Shown piece after piece: positions 9,908-18,738 of a stretch of DNA of 64,000 nucleotides. Below the pieces are notes generated by a model. That model made no database searches, was not told where the DNA came from, and worked only from the letters and a program-made list of their open reading frames with translations. The position numbers and the translations under genes are program-made. Position 1 is the first letter of the stretch; each line of letters opens with the position of its first letter. Source of the stretch: Novosphingobium fluoreni (GTDB taxonomy: Bacteria; Pseudomonadota; Alphaproteobacteria; Sphingomonadales; Sphingomonadaceae). The stretch lies in assembly GCF_014196615.1 (NCBI RefSeq), contig NZ_JACIDY010000006.1, positions 62,001 to 126,000 of the forward strand, in the 5' to 3' direction.

Positions 9908-10269
9908 GTTCGGGGTCCTCGGGCGATGGCGCATGTGGCCATCCGGTCTGGGGAAATCTGGCGACTGGCCAGCAGATGCGCGCCACCACCGGCGGCGACC
10001 AGCGAAACGGCTTCCGCAACGCTGCCGGTGCCATGCGCGGCCTTGCTCGCTTCGGAACAGGATAGGGTGTCCACCTGGCGGAGCGTGTCCGCGTCGATCT
10101 CGATCATCGGCAGGCCCAGCGACCGGGCCAGCGGCAGCAGCGCCGCCGCCTTGGCCGGGATCGTGGCCAGATGGGTTACGGCAGGCAGGCCATGCTGCGC
10201 CAGCGTCAGGGCCGATCGCAGCGACGCCTCGCTCGCGGCATGACGGCAGCCGAACCCCGCGACGATCAT
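9904..10269 (-). CDS. cobE: CobE, small cobalamin biosynthesis protein
   Basis: A 121-residue protein matching the C-terminal domain of CbiG, the same domain found alone as CobE in aerobic clusters. The N-terminal [12 protein letters not shown] and the [13 protein letters not shown] segment near residue 70 are characteristic. CobE is needed for cobalamin synthesis in Pseudomonas, but its exact role is unsettled. The start at 10269 forms an ATGA with the cobL stop, which favours it over much longer upstream extensions of the same frame that are merely antisense-like spill into cobL. Confidence 0.88.
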   Translation of the reverse strand: MIVAGFGCRHAASEASLRSALTLAQHGLPAVTHLATIPAKAAALLPLARSLGLPMIEIDADTLRQVDTLSCSEASKAAHGTGSVAEAVSLVAAGGGAHLLASRQISPDRMATCAIARGPRT

Positions 10270-11474
10270 ACCGTCACGCTCCACTGCACCACCGGATAGC
10301 GTGACTTCCAGCCCTGCCGATTGCCGATCGGTGCGGCGTCCGCCAGTTCGATCCGCAGCAGCGCGCCGCCCTTGGCGGCTCGCCAGTGCGTCAGCAGCGC
10401 TTCTGACTCCAGCGTGACCGCGTTCGCGACAAGACGCGTTCCGGGGCGCAGGCGGGGCCAGAGCGCCTCCAGCAAAGCGTGGGACAAGCCGCCACCGATG
10501 AATACGGCGTGGGGCGCAGGTCCTTCCGGCAAGGTATCCGGAGCGCGTCCCTCGATCACCTTCAGGCGATCGACCCCCAAGGACTGGGCGTTGGCGCGGG
10601 CATTGGCGGCGCGGGCCGGATCGGCTTCCAGCGCCACGGCGCGGTTGGCCGGATGTGACAGCAGCCATTCGATCGCGACGGAGCCGGAACCCGCGCCGAT
10701 GTCCCACAGCAGATCGCCTGCACGCGGCGCGAGGGCAGAGAGCGTGAGGGCGCGCACTGGGCGCTTGGTCAATTGCCCGTCCGACCGGAACCAGCCGTCG
10801 TCCAAGCCGGATGCGGTGGTCATCGCTTCTCCCGCCCCGGCGCAGACCAGCGCCACCGCTACCGGATGGCGGATGTCGTCCAGCGCAAAGCCGCTTGCCA
10901 TGCTCGCGCGGAGCCGTTCGCGCGGGCCGCCCAGCGCCTCCATCACGTGCAGCGTCGAAGCGCCGAACCCTGCCACATCGAGGTAGGCGGCCAGATCGCA
11001 GACAGCGGCGCCATCCCGCAGCAGAATCAACGCCTTGCGTCCGGGAGTGAGGTGCGGGCGCAGGCGGGATAGCGGCGCGGCGTGCAGGCCCAGGCATACG
11101 GTATCTTGCAGGGCCCACCCCAGTCGCGCTGCCGTTAGCGAAAATGTGGAGAGGGAGGGCAAGGCCGTCCACTCATCGGCTTGGAGCGCCCCGGTCACGC
11201 TGCTGCCCGCACCGAACCAGAAGGGGTCGCCCGACGCCAGCATCACAGTTGCGTGACCGCGCTGGCGCAGCAACAACGGAATGCCGTCTGCGAACGGCAC
11301 TGGCCATTCCTCCACCGCGCCGGTAAGCGGCGGCAGCAACGCCAGGTGGCGGGGCGGGCCGATGATGTGCGCGGCGGACGAAAGCGCCTGTCGTGCCGGT
11401 TCGGACAAGCCGGCCCAGCCGTCCTCGCCGATGCCGACGATCGTCAACCAGGGAGCCTTAGCGGTCTCAGCCAT
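10266..11474 (-). CDS. cobL: Precorrin-6Y C5,15-methyltransferase (decarboxylating)
   Basis: A 402-residue bifunctional enzyme. The N-terminal half (about 10-200, [14 protein letters not shown]) is a tetrapyrrole methylase, and the C-terminal half (about 215-400) is a CbiT-like Rossmann methyltransferase with [14 protein letters not shown]. Together they methylate C5 and C15 of precorrin-6B and remove the C12 acetate carboxyl, giving precorrin-8. I use the ATG at 11474, directly before the conserved strand; an ATG five codons upstream is possible. At 11474 the codon overlaps the divergent cobK start in a shared CATG, so there is no intergenic space at all. Confidence 0.93.
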   Translation of the reverse strand: MAETAKAPWLTIVGIGEDGWAGLSEPARQALSSAAHIIGPPRHLALLPPLTGAVEEWPVPFADGIPLLLRQRGHATVMLASGDPFWFGAGSSVTGALQADEWTALPSLSTFSLTAARLGWALQDTVCLGLHAAPLSRLRPHLTPGRKALILLRDGAAVCDLAAYLDVAGFGASTLHVMEALGGPRERLRASMASGFALDDIRHPVAVALVCAGAGEAMTTASGLDDGWFRSDGQLTKRPVRALTLSALAPRAGDLLWDIGAGSGSVAIEWLLSHPANRAVALEADPARAANARANAQSLGVDRLKVIEGRAPDTLPEGPAPHAVFIGGGLSHALLEALWPRLRPGTRLVANAVTLESEALLTHWRAAKGGALLRIELADAAPIGNRQGWKSRYPVVQWSVTV

Positions 11475-12234
11475 GCTCAAAGTGCTCATCCTGGGCGGCA
11501 CGACCGAGGCCAGCGCTTTGGCTACGTTGCTGGCGAAACACGGCATTCCGGCGATCCTGAGCTACGCCGGGCGCACCAGAAACCCGCAAGGCCAGCCGGT
11601 GCCGGTGCGGGTTGGCGGCTTCGGGGGAGCAACCGGCCTTGCGCAAGTGCTGCGGGATCAAGGCTTCACCCATCTGGTGGACGCGACCCACCCGTTCGCG
11701 GCCCAGATCAGCGCCAATGCGATTGCCGCCAGCCCGGAGGCAGGCGTGCCGTTGTTGGCGCTGACTCGTCCGGCCTGGCAGGCTCAGCCTGGGGATCGCT
11801 GGAGTCATGTGAACGATCTGGTCGGAGCGGTTGACGCGCTGGCGGGGCCGCCGCGCCGGGTGTTCCTGGCGCTGGGGCGGATGCACGTTGGCGCGTTCGC
11901 TTTGCAGCCGCAGCACCATTACGTCCTGCGTTTTGTCGACAGGCCCGAGACGCCACCGTCTTTGCCCCATCACGCGCTGATCGTCGATCGCGGGCCGTTC
12001 AGCGTGGCGGGTGATCGAGCGTTGTTGCAGGAGCACGGCGTCGATTGGGTGGTCTGCAAGAACGCAGGCGGCGGCGGGGCCGAGGCCAAGCTGATCGCCG
12101 CGCGCGAACTGGGTGTGCCGGTGCTGATGATCGCGCGCCCGCCGATCGCGCCTCGTAACGAGGTGCACGATCCCGCCGCTGTCCTCGACTGGTTGAATCA
12201 TCACGGCACCATCGCCAGTGATCGTGGCGTATAG
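11473..12234 (+). CDS. cobK: Precorrin-6A reductase
   Basis: The 253-residue NAD(P)H-dependent enzyme reduces precorrin-6A to 6B. The N-terminal KVLILGGTTEASALA loop, the DATHPFA segment (about residue 76) and the C-terminal KNAGGGGAEAKL motif are typical of CobK/CbiJ. It is the only cluster gene on the plus strand, lying head-to-head with cobL (shared CATG) and tail-to-tail with cobJ (34-base overlap), so it exactly fills the cobJ-cobL gap and would be antisense to the polycistronic cob transcript. Its promoter and ribosome site must lie inside cobL; GGGAG is seen only about 16 bases upstream. Confidence 0.93.
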   Translation: MLKVLILGGTTEASALATLLAKHGIPAILSYAGRTRNPQGQPVPVRVGGFGGATGLAQVLRDQGFTHLVDATHPFAAQISANAIAASPEAGVPLLALTRPAWQAQPGDRWSHVNDLVGAVDALAGPPRRVFLALGRMHVGAFALQPQHHYVLRFVDRPETPPSLPHHALIVDRGPFSVAGDRALLQEHGVDWVVCKNAGGGGAEAKLIAARELGVPVLMIARPPIAPRNEVHDPAAVLDWLNHHGTIASDRGV

Positions 12235-12968
12235 AGCCAGGATGTCGCAGCGCCCGGACGTGGGACGATCCGCGTCTGGCTGGAGCCGACGATCACCATC
12301 GTGCGCATGTCCGCCATGTCCGCGCGCGCTTGGGGCAGCGGCACGATGCGCAGTTCCTCTTGCGGAGTGGAGACGGCGCGGGCGAAGAGGATCGGGCGTT
12401 CGTCCGCGCATTCCTCACGCAGGATATCCAGCACCCGCGCAAAGCCTTCCGGGCGGGAGCGGGATCGCGGGTTGTAGAACGCCATGGCGAAGTCCGCCTG
12501 CGCCGCCAGCCGCACTCGCCGCTCAATCACCGGCCACGGCTTCAGGTTGTCCGACAAATTGATCGCGCAGAAATCATGGCCCAGCGGCGCTCCGGCGCGG
12601 GCGCTGGCGGCCAGCATTGCGGTGATCCCCGGCAGCACGCGCAAGTCGATATCGCGCCGCGTCGGATCGCCATGCTCCAGCGCTTCGAACACGGCAGCCG
12701 CCATCGCGAAAACGCCGGGATCACCCGAAGAGACCACGACTACCCGGTGCCCCTTCCGGGCCAGGTCGATGGCCAGGTTCGCGCGATCGATCTCCACCCG
12801 GTTGTCGGACGGATGCAGGGTCAGCCCCTCTCGCGCGGGAACGCGGGCGACGTAAGGGACGTAGCCGATCACGTCCGTCGCATCGCCCAGCGCGGCGCTG
12901 ACTTCGGGCGTCACCAGCATATCGTCCCCGGGCCCGAGCCCCGCGATTGCCAACCACCCGCCGCTCAT
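12201..12968 (-). CDS. cobJ: Precorrin-3B C17-methyltransferase
   Basis: A 255-residue tetrapyrrole methylase that methylates C17 of precorrin-3B and contracts the macrocycle to give precorrin-4. It shows LAIAGLGPGDDMLVTPE, the VVVVSSGDPGVFAMAAAV loop and LPGITAMLAAS. This is the methylase-only form, without the CbiG-type fusion seen in some bacteria. It starts in an ATGA with cobI and its last 34 bases overlap the end of cobK on the opposite strand. Confidence 0.95.
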   Translation of the reverse strand: MSGGWLAIAGLGPGDDMLVTPEVSAALGDATDVIGYVPYVARVPAREGLTLHPSDNRVEIDRANLAIDLARKGHRVVVVSSGDPGVFAMAAAVFEALEHGDPTRRDIDLRVLPGITAMLAASARAGAPLGHDFCAINLSDNLKPWPVIERRVRLAAQADFAMAFYNPRSRSRPEGFARVLDILREECADERPILFARAVSTPQEELRIVPLPQARADMADMRTMVIVGSSQTRIVPRPGAATSWLYTPRSLAMVP

Positions 12969-13702
12969 GGCCGCCGTCCCTGGCCGTGGATCAGCAGGAT
13001 CGAGAAGTAGGGCGTCACTTCTATGGCCTCGGTCAGCAGGATCACCCGCTGCTCGGGCATCGCGGCGTATTCCACCAGCCAGGCGGCTTTCTCCCGCCCA
13101 GCCGCCGCCACGGCGCGGCGCAGCTTGGGCAAGTTGCGGCCGATCTTCATCACGACGAGTGAATCCGTGTCGCGAATGCGGCGGATCAGCTCGTCCTCGG
13201 GCAGGGTGGCCATGGCGACGGTCAGTACGTCATCACCCCAGGTGATCGGCATCCCGGTGGCGGTCCAGGCCCCGGTCATCCCGGTGATCCCAGGCACGAC
13301 ATGGACCGGTACCCGATCCATCAGGCGGGAGTGCAAGTGCATGAACGAGCCGTAGAAAAACGGATCGCCCTCGCACAGCACCGCCACGTCCTCCCCGGCC
13401 AGGGCGAGGGCGGACAGCCGCTCGGTGCATTCGGCGTAGAAGGCGGAGAGCGAGGCGTTGTAGCGGGGATCGGCCAGCGGGATCTCGGTCGTCACCGGAT
13501 ATTCCATGGCAATTTCCACCACATCGTCGCGCAGCATGCCCTCGGCGATGCGGCGGGCTTGGCCGGGCCGACCGGCCTTGCGGAAGTAGGCGACATGACG
13601 CGTGCCACGCACCAGGCGATCGGCGCGGACGCTCAGCAGGTCCTGCGCGCCCGGCCCCAGGCCGACGCCGTGGATCGTGCCTAGCTTGATCGGCACGTTC
13701 AT
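12965..13702 (-). CDS. cobI: Precorrin-2 C20-methyltransferase
   Basis: The 245-residue SAM-dependent enzyme methylates C20 of precorrin-2 to form precorrin-3A, the first committed corrin step. GTIHGVGLGPGAQDLLSV at the N-terminus, AVLCEGDPFFYGSFMHL and VPGITGMTGAW are family motifs. I use the ATG at 13702, which forms an ATGA with cobH; the open frame further upstream is only antisense-like extension inside cobH. The siroheme-side methylase CobA that makes precorrin-2 is not in the window. Confidence 0.95.
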   Translation of the reverse strand: MNVPIKLGTIHGVGLGPGAQDLLSVRADRLVRGTRHVAYFRKAGRPGQARRIAEGMLRDDVVEIAMEYPVTTEIPLADPRYNASLSAFYAECTERLSALALAGEDVAVLCEGDPFFYGSFMHLHSRLMDRVPVHVVPGITGMTGAWTATGMPITWGDDVLTVAMATLPEDELIRRIRDTDSLVVMKIGRNLPKLRRAVAAAGREKAAWLVEYAAMPEQRVILLTEAIEVTPYFSILLIHGQGRRP

Positions 13703-14328
13703 TCCGCGCGGCTCGCAACGGCATTGATCGCAGCGACAGTGATCGCGCTGCCGCCCAACCGTCCCTCGACGATGCAGCAGGGCACGGGCTGCTCCTGCCA
13801 GAGCGCCGCCTTCGATTCGACCGCGCCCACGAAACCCACCGGGCAGCCGATGATCGCGGCGGGGCGGGGGCAGGCCGGGTCTTCCAGCATGTTGATCAAG
13901 TGGAACAATGCCGTGGGCGCGTTGCCGATGGCGACGACCGCTCCCGCCAGATGCGGCCGCCACAGTTCCAGCGCGGCGGCGGAGCGGGTGTTCGCCATCT
14001 GCCGTGCCAGATCCTGAACCTGCAGGTCGCGCAGGGTGCACACGATCGGATTGGCGGCGGGCAGGCGCGTGCGGGTGATGCCTTCGGAAACCATGCGCGC
14101 ATCGCACAGGATCGGTGCGCCGCTATGCAAAGCCGCGCGCGCGGTGGCTGCGAAGCGTGCGGAAAAGCGGATGTGCGGCGCCAGATCGACCATCCCCGCG
14201 GCATGGATCATGCGAACGGCGATCGGCTCTTCCTCGGATGAGAAGCGGGCCAGATCGGCCTCGGCGCGGATCGTGGCGAAGGACTGGCGATAGATCGCGG
14301 CGCCATCAGTCTCGTAGGCGTGGGGCAT
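13699..14328 (-). CDS. cobH: Precorrin-8X methylmutase
   Basis: A 209-residue enzyme that moves a methyl group from C11 to C12 of precorrin-8, giving hydrogenobyrinate. The N-terminal YETDGAAIYRQSFATIRAE segment, RMIHAAGMVDL (with the catalytic His of the family) and the IGCPVGFVGAVESK segment identify it. The length is typical (205-215). Start and stop are both coupled: TGATG with the cobG stop and ATGA with the cobI start. Confidence 0.96.
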   Translation of the reverse strand: MPHAYETDGAAIYRQSFATIRAEADLARFSSEEEPIAVRMIHAAGMVDLAPHIRFSARFAATARAALHSGAPILCDARMVSEGITRTRLPAANPIVCTLRDLQVQDLARQMANTRSAAALELWRPHLAGAVVAIGNAPTALFHLINMLEDPACPRPAAIIGCPVGFVGAVESKAALWQEQPVPCCIVEGRLGGSAITVAAINAVASRAE

Positions 14329-15467
14329 CAGCGGGTTTCCAGAAGTGCGGGAATGTGATCGGGATGGAGGCCGGAAATGTCCGCGCGATCGCCGGCGTGG
14401 GCGTTGCGCGAAAGGTCGAAGCGACCCTCTCGGCCAGTCAGCACCAACGCCGTCTTGCGCGAGCAGGCGCAGCCTTTTGCGCAGCCCGAGACGTGCAGGC
14501 TCTCCTGCATCAGCGGGGCCAATCGACGAGCCAGATCTCGGGTGGCGACGGTGGCCTGCGGGCAGAACGGCGCGCCGGGACAGGCCTCCACGCGCAGCAG
14601 CGGATCGGCGGGATCGGCGATCAGGCCGGGGTGCTCGCCGGCGCTTCCGCCTTCGAGGATCACCAGCCGCCACGGGGTGAGGCGCAGGGACGTGGCACCG
14701 GCAGTGGTTACGGCGTGGGCCAGGCGATCGGCTTCGATCTGGCTGAAGGGAACGCCATACACGAAACCGGCGCAGACGGGGCCGGGTTGAGCGCGCGAGG
14801 CGGGTGGGGCGGGTGGGGCGGGCCGGGCATCACCCTGGGCCCAGGGCGGCAGGGGGGCATCATGGCGCACCATGCGGCCCGCCGCCGCTCCGCCGCTGTC
14901 GTGAAACCAGTGAGCTAAGGCGATGATTCGCCCCACCGCTTCGCCTTCGCTGACTGCGACGCCCTTTTCCCGTCCCGCCGCGCGCAGGATCAGGCCGCCA
15001 GACTCGCCGCGCTCGATCCGAAAATCGCCCGGTTCATCCAGCAAGACGAGAGCATCCCCGGCGTCGATGACGAAGCCCATCTTGGAAGGCAAGTCAGGCA
15101 GTTCAGGCAGCTTTTCCCGCAGTTCGACGGCGAGGCGATGGCTCGCGTCTCCAACAGTCCAGTGCGGTGCCAGGAGGATATTGCGCCGCGCCTCGATTGC
15201 ATGGTCTGGGTCGACCAGGCCCGCATTGACCAACACCTCTATCAAAGGCCGCCAGCCTGCTTCGGCCACGCCGCGTATCTGCAGGTTCGCTCGGCGTGTC
15301 ACGTCGATCAGGCCGTTGCCGTACTGCCGAGACAAGGCGCAGACCTGCAGCGTTTCTTCACGCGAAAGGCGCGAGAAACACGGCTTCACCCGCACCAGCA
15401 AACCATCGCCCGCCGCCATCGGCCGCCATGCGTCGGGGCACCATCCCTTTATGGTGAAGCCGCTCAT
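14328..15467 (-). CDS. cobG: Precorrin-3B synthase
   Basis: The 379-residue protein belongs to the nitrite/sulfite reductase ferredoxin-like family and uses oxygen and an iron-sulfur centre to convert precorrin-3A to precorrin-3B. Two ferredoxin-like half domains are separated by a Pro-rich linker (about 215-230). The iron-sulfur ligands appear as CPGAPFC and, further on, SGCAKGCACS. CobG is the oxygen-dependent signature of the aerobic pathway. Start ATG at 15467 overlaps the cobN stop in ATGA. Confidence 0.93.
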   Translation of the reverse strand: MSGFTIKGWCPDAWRPMAAGDGLLVRVKPCFSRLSREETLQVCALSRQYGNGLIDVTRRANLQIRGVAEAGWRPLIEVLVNAGLVDPDHAIEARRNILLAPHWTVGDASHRLAVELREKLPELPDLPSKMGFVIDAGDALVLLDEPGDFRIERGESGGLILRAAGREKGVAVSEGEAVGRIIALAHWFHDSGGAAAGRMVRHDAPLPPWAQGDARPAPPAPPASRAQPGPVCAGFVYGVPFSQIEADRLAHAVTTAGATSLRLTPWRLVILEGGSAGEHPGLIADPADPLLRVEACPGAPFCPQATVATRDLARRLAPLMQESLHVSGCAKGCACSRKTALVLTGREGRFDLSRNAHAGDRADISGLHPDHIPALLETR

Positions 15468-18400
15468 CGTGCTGCCCCCAGGGCCGCCAGGATCGAGTTG
15501 CGGCGCGTCGGCCACAGCCCCGCCTCGTGAACAGCCGCAAACTGTGCTTCCATGGCAGCCAGCGCGCCGGGGTTGGCTTGTTTCAGGAACTGGCGCACCG
15601 GGTCGCTGGCCAACGTGGCGTCGTAATAAAGATCGAACAGCTGGGGCGGCACCCCGCCCGCCAAGTGAGCGAACGCGCCGAGATGATCGAGTGTGGCGGC
15701 CAGTTCCGCGCCTCCGCGAAAGCCGTGCCGCATCATCCCGGCCACCCACGCTGGGTTCGCCGCCCGGGCACGGACGACGCGGGCGATCTCTTCGGTCAGA
15801 GTTCGGGCTGTCGGGCGATCCGGGTCGCGGTTGTCCAGATGATAGAGCGCGGCCGCGCCCCCGGCGACCGCCTGCGCGGCGGCAAAACCGGCTTCATGCG
15901 CGGCGTAGTCTGCGGAAATCAGCACGTCGCTTTCGGCCAGGTCCTGCAAATGCACGAAGGCGTCCGCGCCCGCGACCTGCGCGCGCAAGCCCGCCATGTC
16001 GTCTTCGGGCGTCAGCCGATCCAGCGCATGGGCGGAGGCGGCCAGCCAAGCTTCGCCCGCCGCCTGCCGGGCCTCTGGGGTGTAGGTGTCCGCAGCCGAA
16101 CCCATGCCGACGCCGTAGCTTCCCGGCCCAGGACCGAAGACCCGTGCGCCGGGGGCGGTGCCGACGAAGGGGTTCCACTCCGGCTCCTCATCTCGCTGAG
16201 ACAGCGCGCTGACGGCCTGGCCGAACAGCAGCGGCAGCGCGGGAAAGGCATCGCGGAACAAGCCCGACACGCGCAATGTCACATCCAGGCGCGGGCGCTC
16301 CAGCAGGGCCAGGGGCAGGATTTCGATCCCGGTCACTCGCTCTGAAGCGTGGTCCCACACCGGGCACGCGCCCAGGAAGTGGAGCGCCATCGCGAATTCC
16401 TCGCCCGCGGTGCGCATCGTCGCCGAGCCCCACAGATCGACCACCAGGCCGCGCGGATAGTCGCCATGGTCCTGCAGATGACGGCGCACCAGCTCGTCCG
16501 CCAACCGGATGCCCTGCGCATAGGCCGAGCGGGAGGGCACGGCGCGCGGGTCGATCATGTAGAGGTTGCGGCCGGTGGGCAGCACGTCGCTCCGCCCGCG
16601 GAACGGTGAGCCCGAGGGGCCAGGCGGAACGCGCCGTCCGGCCAGCGCCGTCAGCAATCCGGTTCGCTCTGCCGCGCCGTGATCGCCTTGGCCGAATACG
16701 TGGAGGCCATCGCCGAACTGGCTTTCCTTCACATCGCACACGAACCGGTCGATGCGGGTGATTGCTTCCACCAGCGACGTGGCGTTATCAAGGCCCAGCT
16801 CCGCCTCAAGGCCCAGGGACGCCGCCTCTTCGCGGATCGCGCCTTGCAGCCGATCACGGCGCGCGGGATCGAGGCCGCTGGCGTTGGAGAATTCGTCCAG
16901 CAACGCCTCGATCCGCTCCAACCCCGCGCCGTGGCGAGTGGGGGAGAGCGGGGGCGGGGCGTGGCCGATGGTGACGGCGGCGATCCGGCGCTTGGCCTGC
17001 GCCGCCTCGCCCGGATCGTTGACGATGAACGGATAGATCACCGGCAGTCCGCACGTCAGCGCCTCCGGCCAGCAAGCGTCGGACAGGGCGACCGCCTTGC
17101 CGGGCAACCACTCCAGCGTGCCATGCGCGCCGAGGTGGACCAGCGCGTCGATGCCGAGCGAGCGCAGCCACAAGTAGAACGCGACATAGGCGTGACGCGG
17201 GCAGCGCGTGACATCGTGATAGCTATCCGTGCGGTCCGCGCTCATGCCCCGCTCGGGCTGCAGCGCGATCAGGGCGTTTCCGCAGCGGGTAGCGGCGAAC
17301 TGAAACGCGCCGTTCTGGACGGCAGGGTCGGTGTCCGGATCACCCCAATGCTCGGCCAGCGACTGTCGCAAGGCGGCGGGCAGCGTGGCGAGGGCAGCGC
17401 GGTATTCGGCGAGGGGCCAAGTGAGGCGCTCTTGCTGAAGCTTGTCTTCCAGCGCTTCTGTCGGGGCGGTGCGATATCCCGCCTGGGCCAGATCGGCGAG
17501 GATCGCTCCCGTCGAGGCGAGGGCGTCCAGACCGACGGCGTGCGCCATCTGCCACTCACGGCCGGGATACGTGGATAGCACCATCGCCAGCCGCCGCTCC
17601 GCCACCGGCTTGGCCGCTAGTGTGATCCAGCCGGAGATGCGGGCGACGATCGCGGCAATACGGTCTGGGTCGGCACCGTGGCGATCCTGCGCGAAGCCCA
17701 GGTCCGGGTCACGCTCACCGCTCTGTTTGAAGCTGGCCACGCCTGCAAATATTCGCCCGTCGATCTCGGGCAGCACGACATGCATCGCCAGATCGGGCGG
17801 AGAAAGGCCGCGATGGGCACCGGCCCAGGCGGTCTGCGATCCGGTCGCCAGCGCGATCTGGAACACGGGCACGTCCGCTGCGTCGAGGGGGGTATGGCCA
17901 TCCTCGTCCCGCGCGGAAAAGGCGGTCGCGTTGATGATCGCGGACGGCTGCAGCGCCGCCACCCATCGCCCGATCGCGGCGCGTGCGTGTGGTTCCTTCA
18001 ACGAGGTGGCGTAAAGCGAAAGAGTGGAAAAGCCGGCGTGCTCTAACTGCTCGTGCAATTGGGTGAACGGGGCCAGGTCGTCTGCAGTTAGGTAGGAGCG
18101 ATAGAACACGATCAGCATCAGCGAGCGATCGCTCGGGCGGACGAACTTGTCGGGATCGCACAGGCCCGATGCCGGGTGCCATCCCCCCGCTGGCTGCAAC
18201 ACTTGCGCGCTCCCGGCGATGGACACCGCGATTCCCGCCCGCTGCGCCAGCAAGCCCAGCGCACTACGTGCCGCCTCTGCGCCTCCTGCCTGACAATGCT
18301 CCTGCAATTCGCGAACGACTGAGACCGGCACGGTGGAGGCCGAATCCAGGCGATCGTCCGGCCGCCCGTCGCCAGTCAGCACCGCCAGCGCGATCCCCTT

Positions 18401-18727
18401 GGCGCGCGCCAGCGCCTCGACTTGGGCCAGGCCATAGCTCCAGTAAGCCGCGCCGCCGATCAGCCGAATCAGGATCGCCCGGGCGCCGGCCAGGGTACGC
18501 TCTATATACGTGTCGACCGACAAGGGATGCGCCAACGCCGACAGGTTGGCGAGGCGCAGCGTCGGGAAGGCGGGGTCCAGCAGCCGCGCCTCGCGCCAAC
18601 CTTGCGCGAATGCGCCAAGGTCGCTGTCCGAGAAGGACAGGACAACCAGGTCTGCGGGCGCTTGCCCCAGATCCTGCGGGATGGCGGTTTCCTCCATCCC
18701 GTGTACTTCGCGGAAGATGACGTGCAT
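15464..18727 (-). CDS. cobN: Cobaltochelatase large subunit CobN
   Basis: A 1,087-residue protein of the CobN/magnesium-chelatase H family; with the ATPase subunits CobS and CobT it inserts cobalt into hydrogenobyrinate a,c-diamide. Recognisable stretches are the central HLGAHGTLEWLPGK motif and the C-terminal EEIARVVRARAANPAWV region. It is shorter than the roughly 1,250-residue Pseudomonas form but collinear across the conserved regions I can recognise. cobS and cobT are not in the window and must be encoded elsewhere. It follows cobW by 11 bases and overlaps cobG by four. Confidence 0.94.
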   Translation of the reverse strand: MHVIFREVHGMEETAIPQDLGQAPADLVVLSFSDSDLGAFAQGWREARLLDPAFPTLRLANLSALAHPLSVDTYIERTLAGARAILIRLIGGAAYWSYGLAQVEALARAKGIALAVLTGDGRPDDRLDSASTVPVSVVRELQEHCQAGGAEAARSALGLLAQRAGIAVSIAGSAQVLQPAGGWHPASGLCDPDKFVRPSDRSLMLIVFYRSYLTADDLAPFTQLHEQLEHAGFSTLSLYATSLKEPHARAAIGRWVAALQPSAIINATAFSARDEDGHTPLDAADVPVFQIALATGSQTAWAGAHRGLSPPDLAMHVVLPEIDGRIFAGVASFKQSGERDPDLGFAQDRHGADPDRIAAIVARISGWITLAAKPVAERRLAMVLSTYPGREWQMAHAVGLDALASTGAILADLAQAGYRTAPTEALEDKLQQERLTWPLAEYRAALATLPAALRQSLAEHWGDPDTDPAVQNGAFQFAATRCGNALIALQPERGMSADRTDSYHDVTRCPRHAYVAFYLWLRSLGIDALVHLGAHGTLEWLPGKAVALSDACWPEALTCGLPVIYPFIVNDPGEAAQAKRRIAAVTIGHAPPPLSPTRHGAGLERIEALLDEFSNASGLDPARRDRLQGAIREEAASLGLEAELGLDNATSLVEAITRIDRFVCDVKESQFGDGLHVFGQGDHGAAERTGLLTALAGRRVPPGPSGSPFRGRSDVLPTGRNLYMIDPRAVPSRSAYAQGIRLADELVRRHLQDHGDYPRGLVVDLWGSATMRTAGEEFAMALHFLGACPVWDHASERVTGIEILPLALLERPRLDVTLRVSGLFRDAFPALPLLFGQAVSALSQRDEEPEWNPFVGTAPGARVFGPGPGSYGVGMGSAADTYTPEARQAAGEAWLAASAHALDRLTPEDDMAGLRAQVAGADAFVHLQDLAESDVLISADYAAHEAGFAAAQAVAGGAAALYHLDNRDPDRPTARTLTEEIARVVRARAANPAWVAGMMRHGFRGGAELAATLDHLGAFAHLAGGVPPQLFDLYYDATLASDPVRQFLKQANPGALAAMEAQFAAVHEAGLWPTRRNSILAALGAAR

Positions 18728-18738
18728 CGCCTAGGGCT

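Noticed and set aside
10270..11172. Upstream extension of the cobE frame
   Set aside because: It overlaps cobL on the same strand in another frame, is low-complexity Arg/Ala/Gly, and the ATGA start at 10269 fits the family.
13703..14107. Upstream extension of the cobI frame inside cobH
   Set aside because: The sequence before the ATG at 13702 is an out-of-frame reading of cobH with no methylase motifs.
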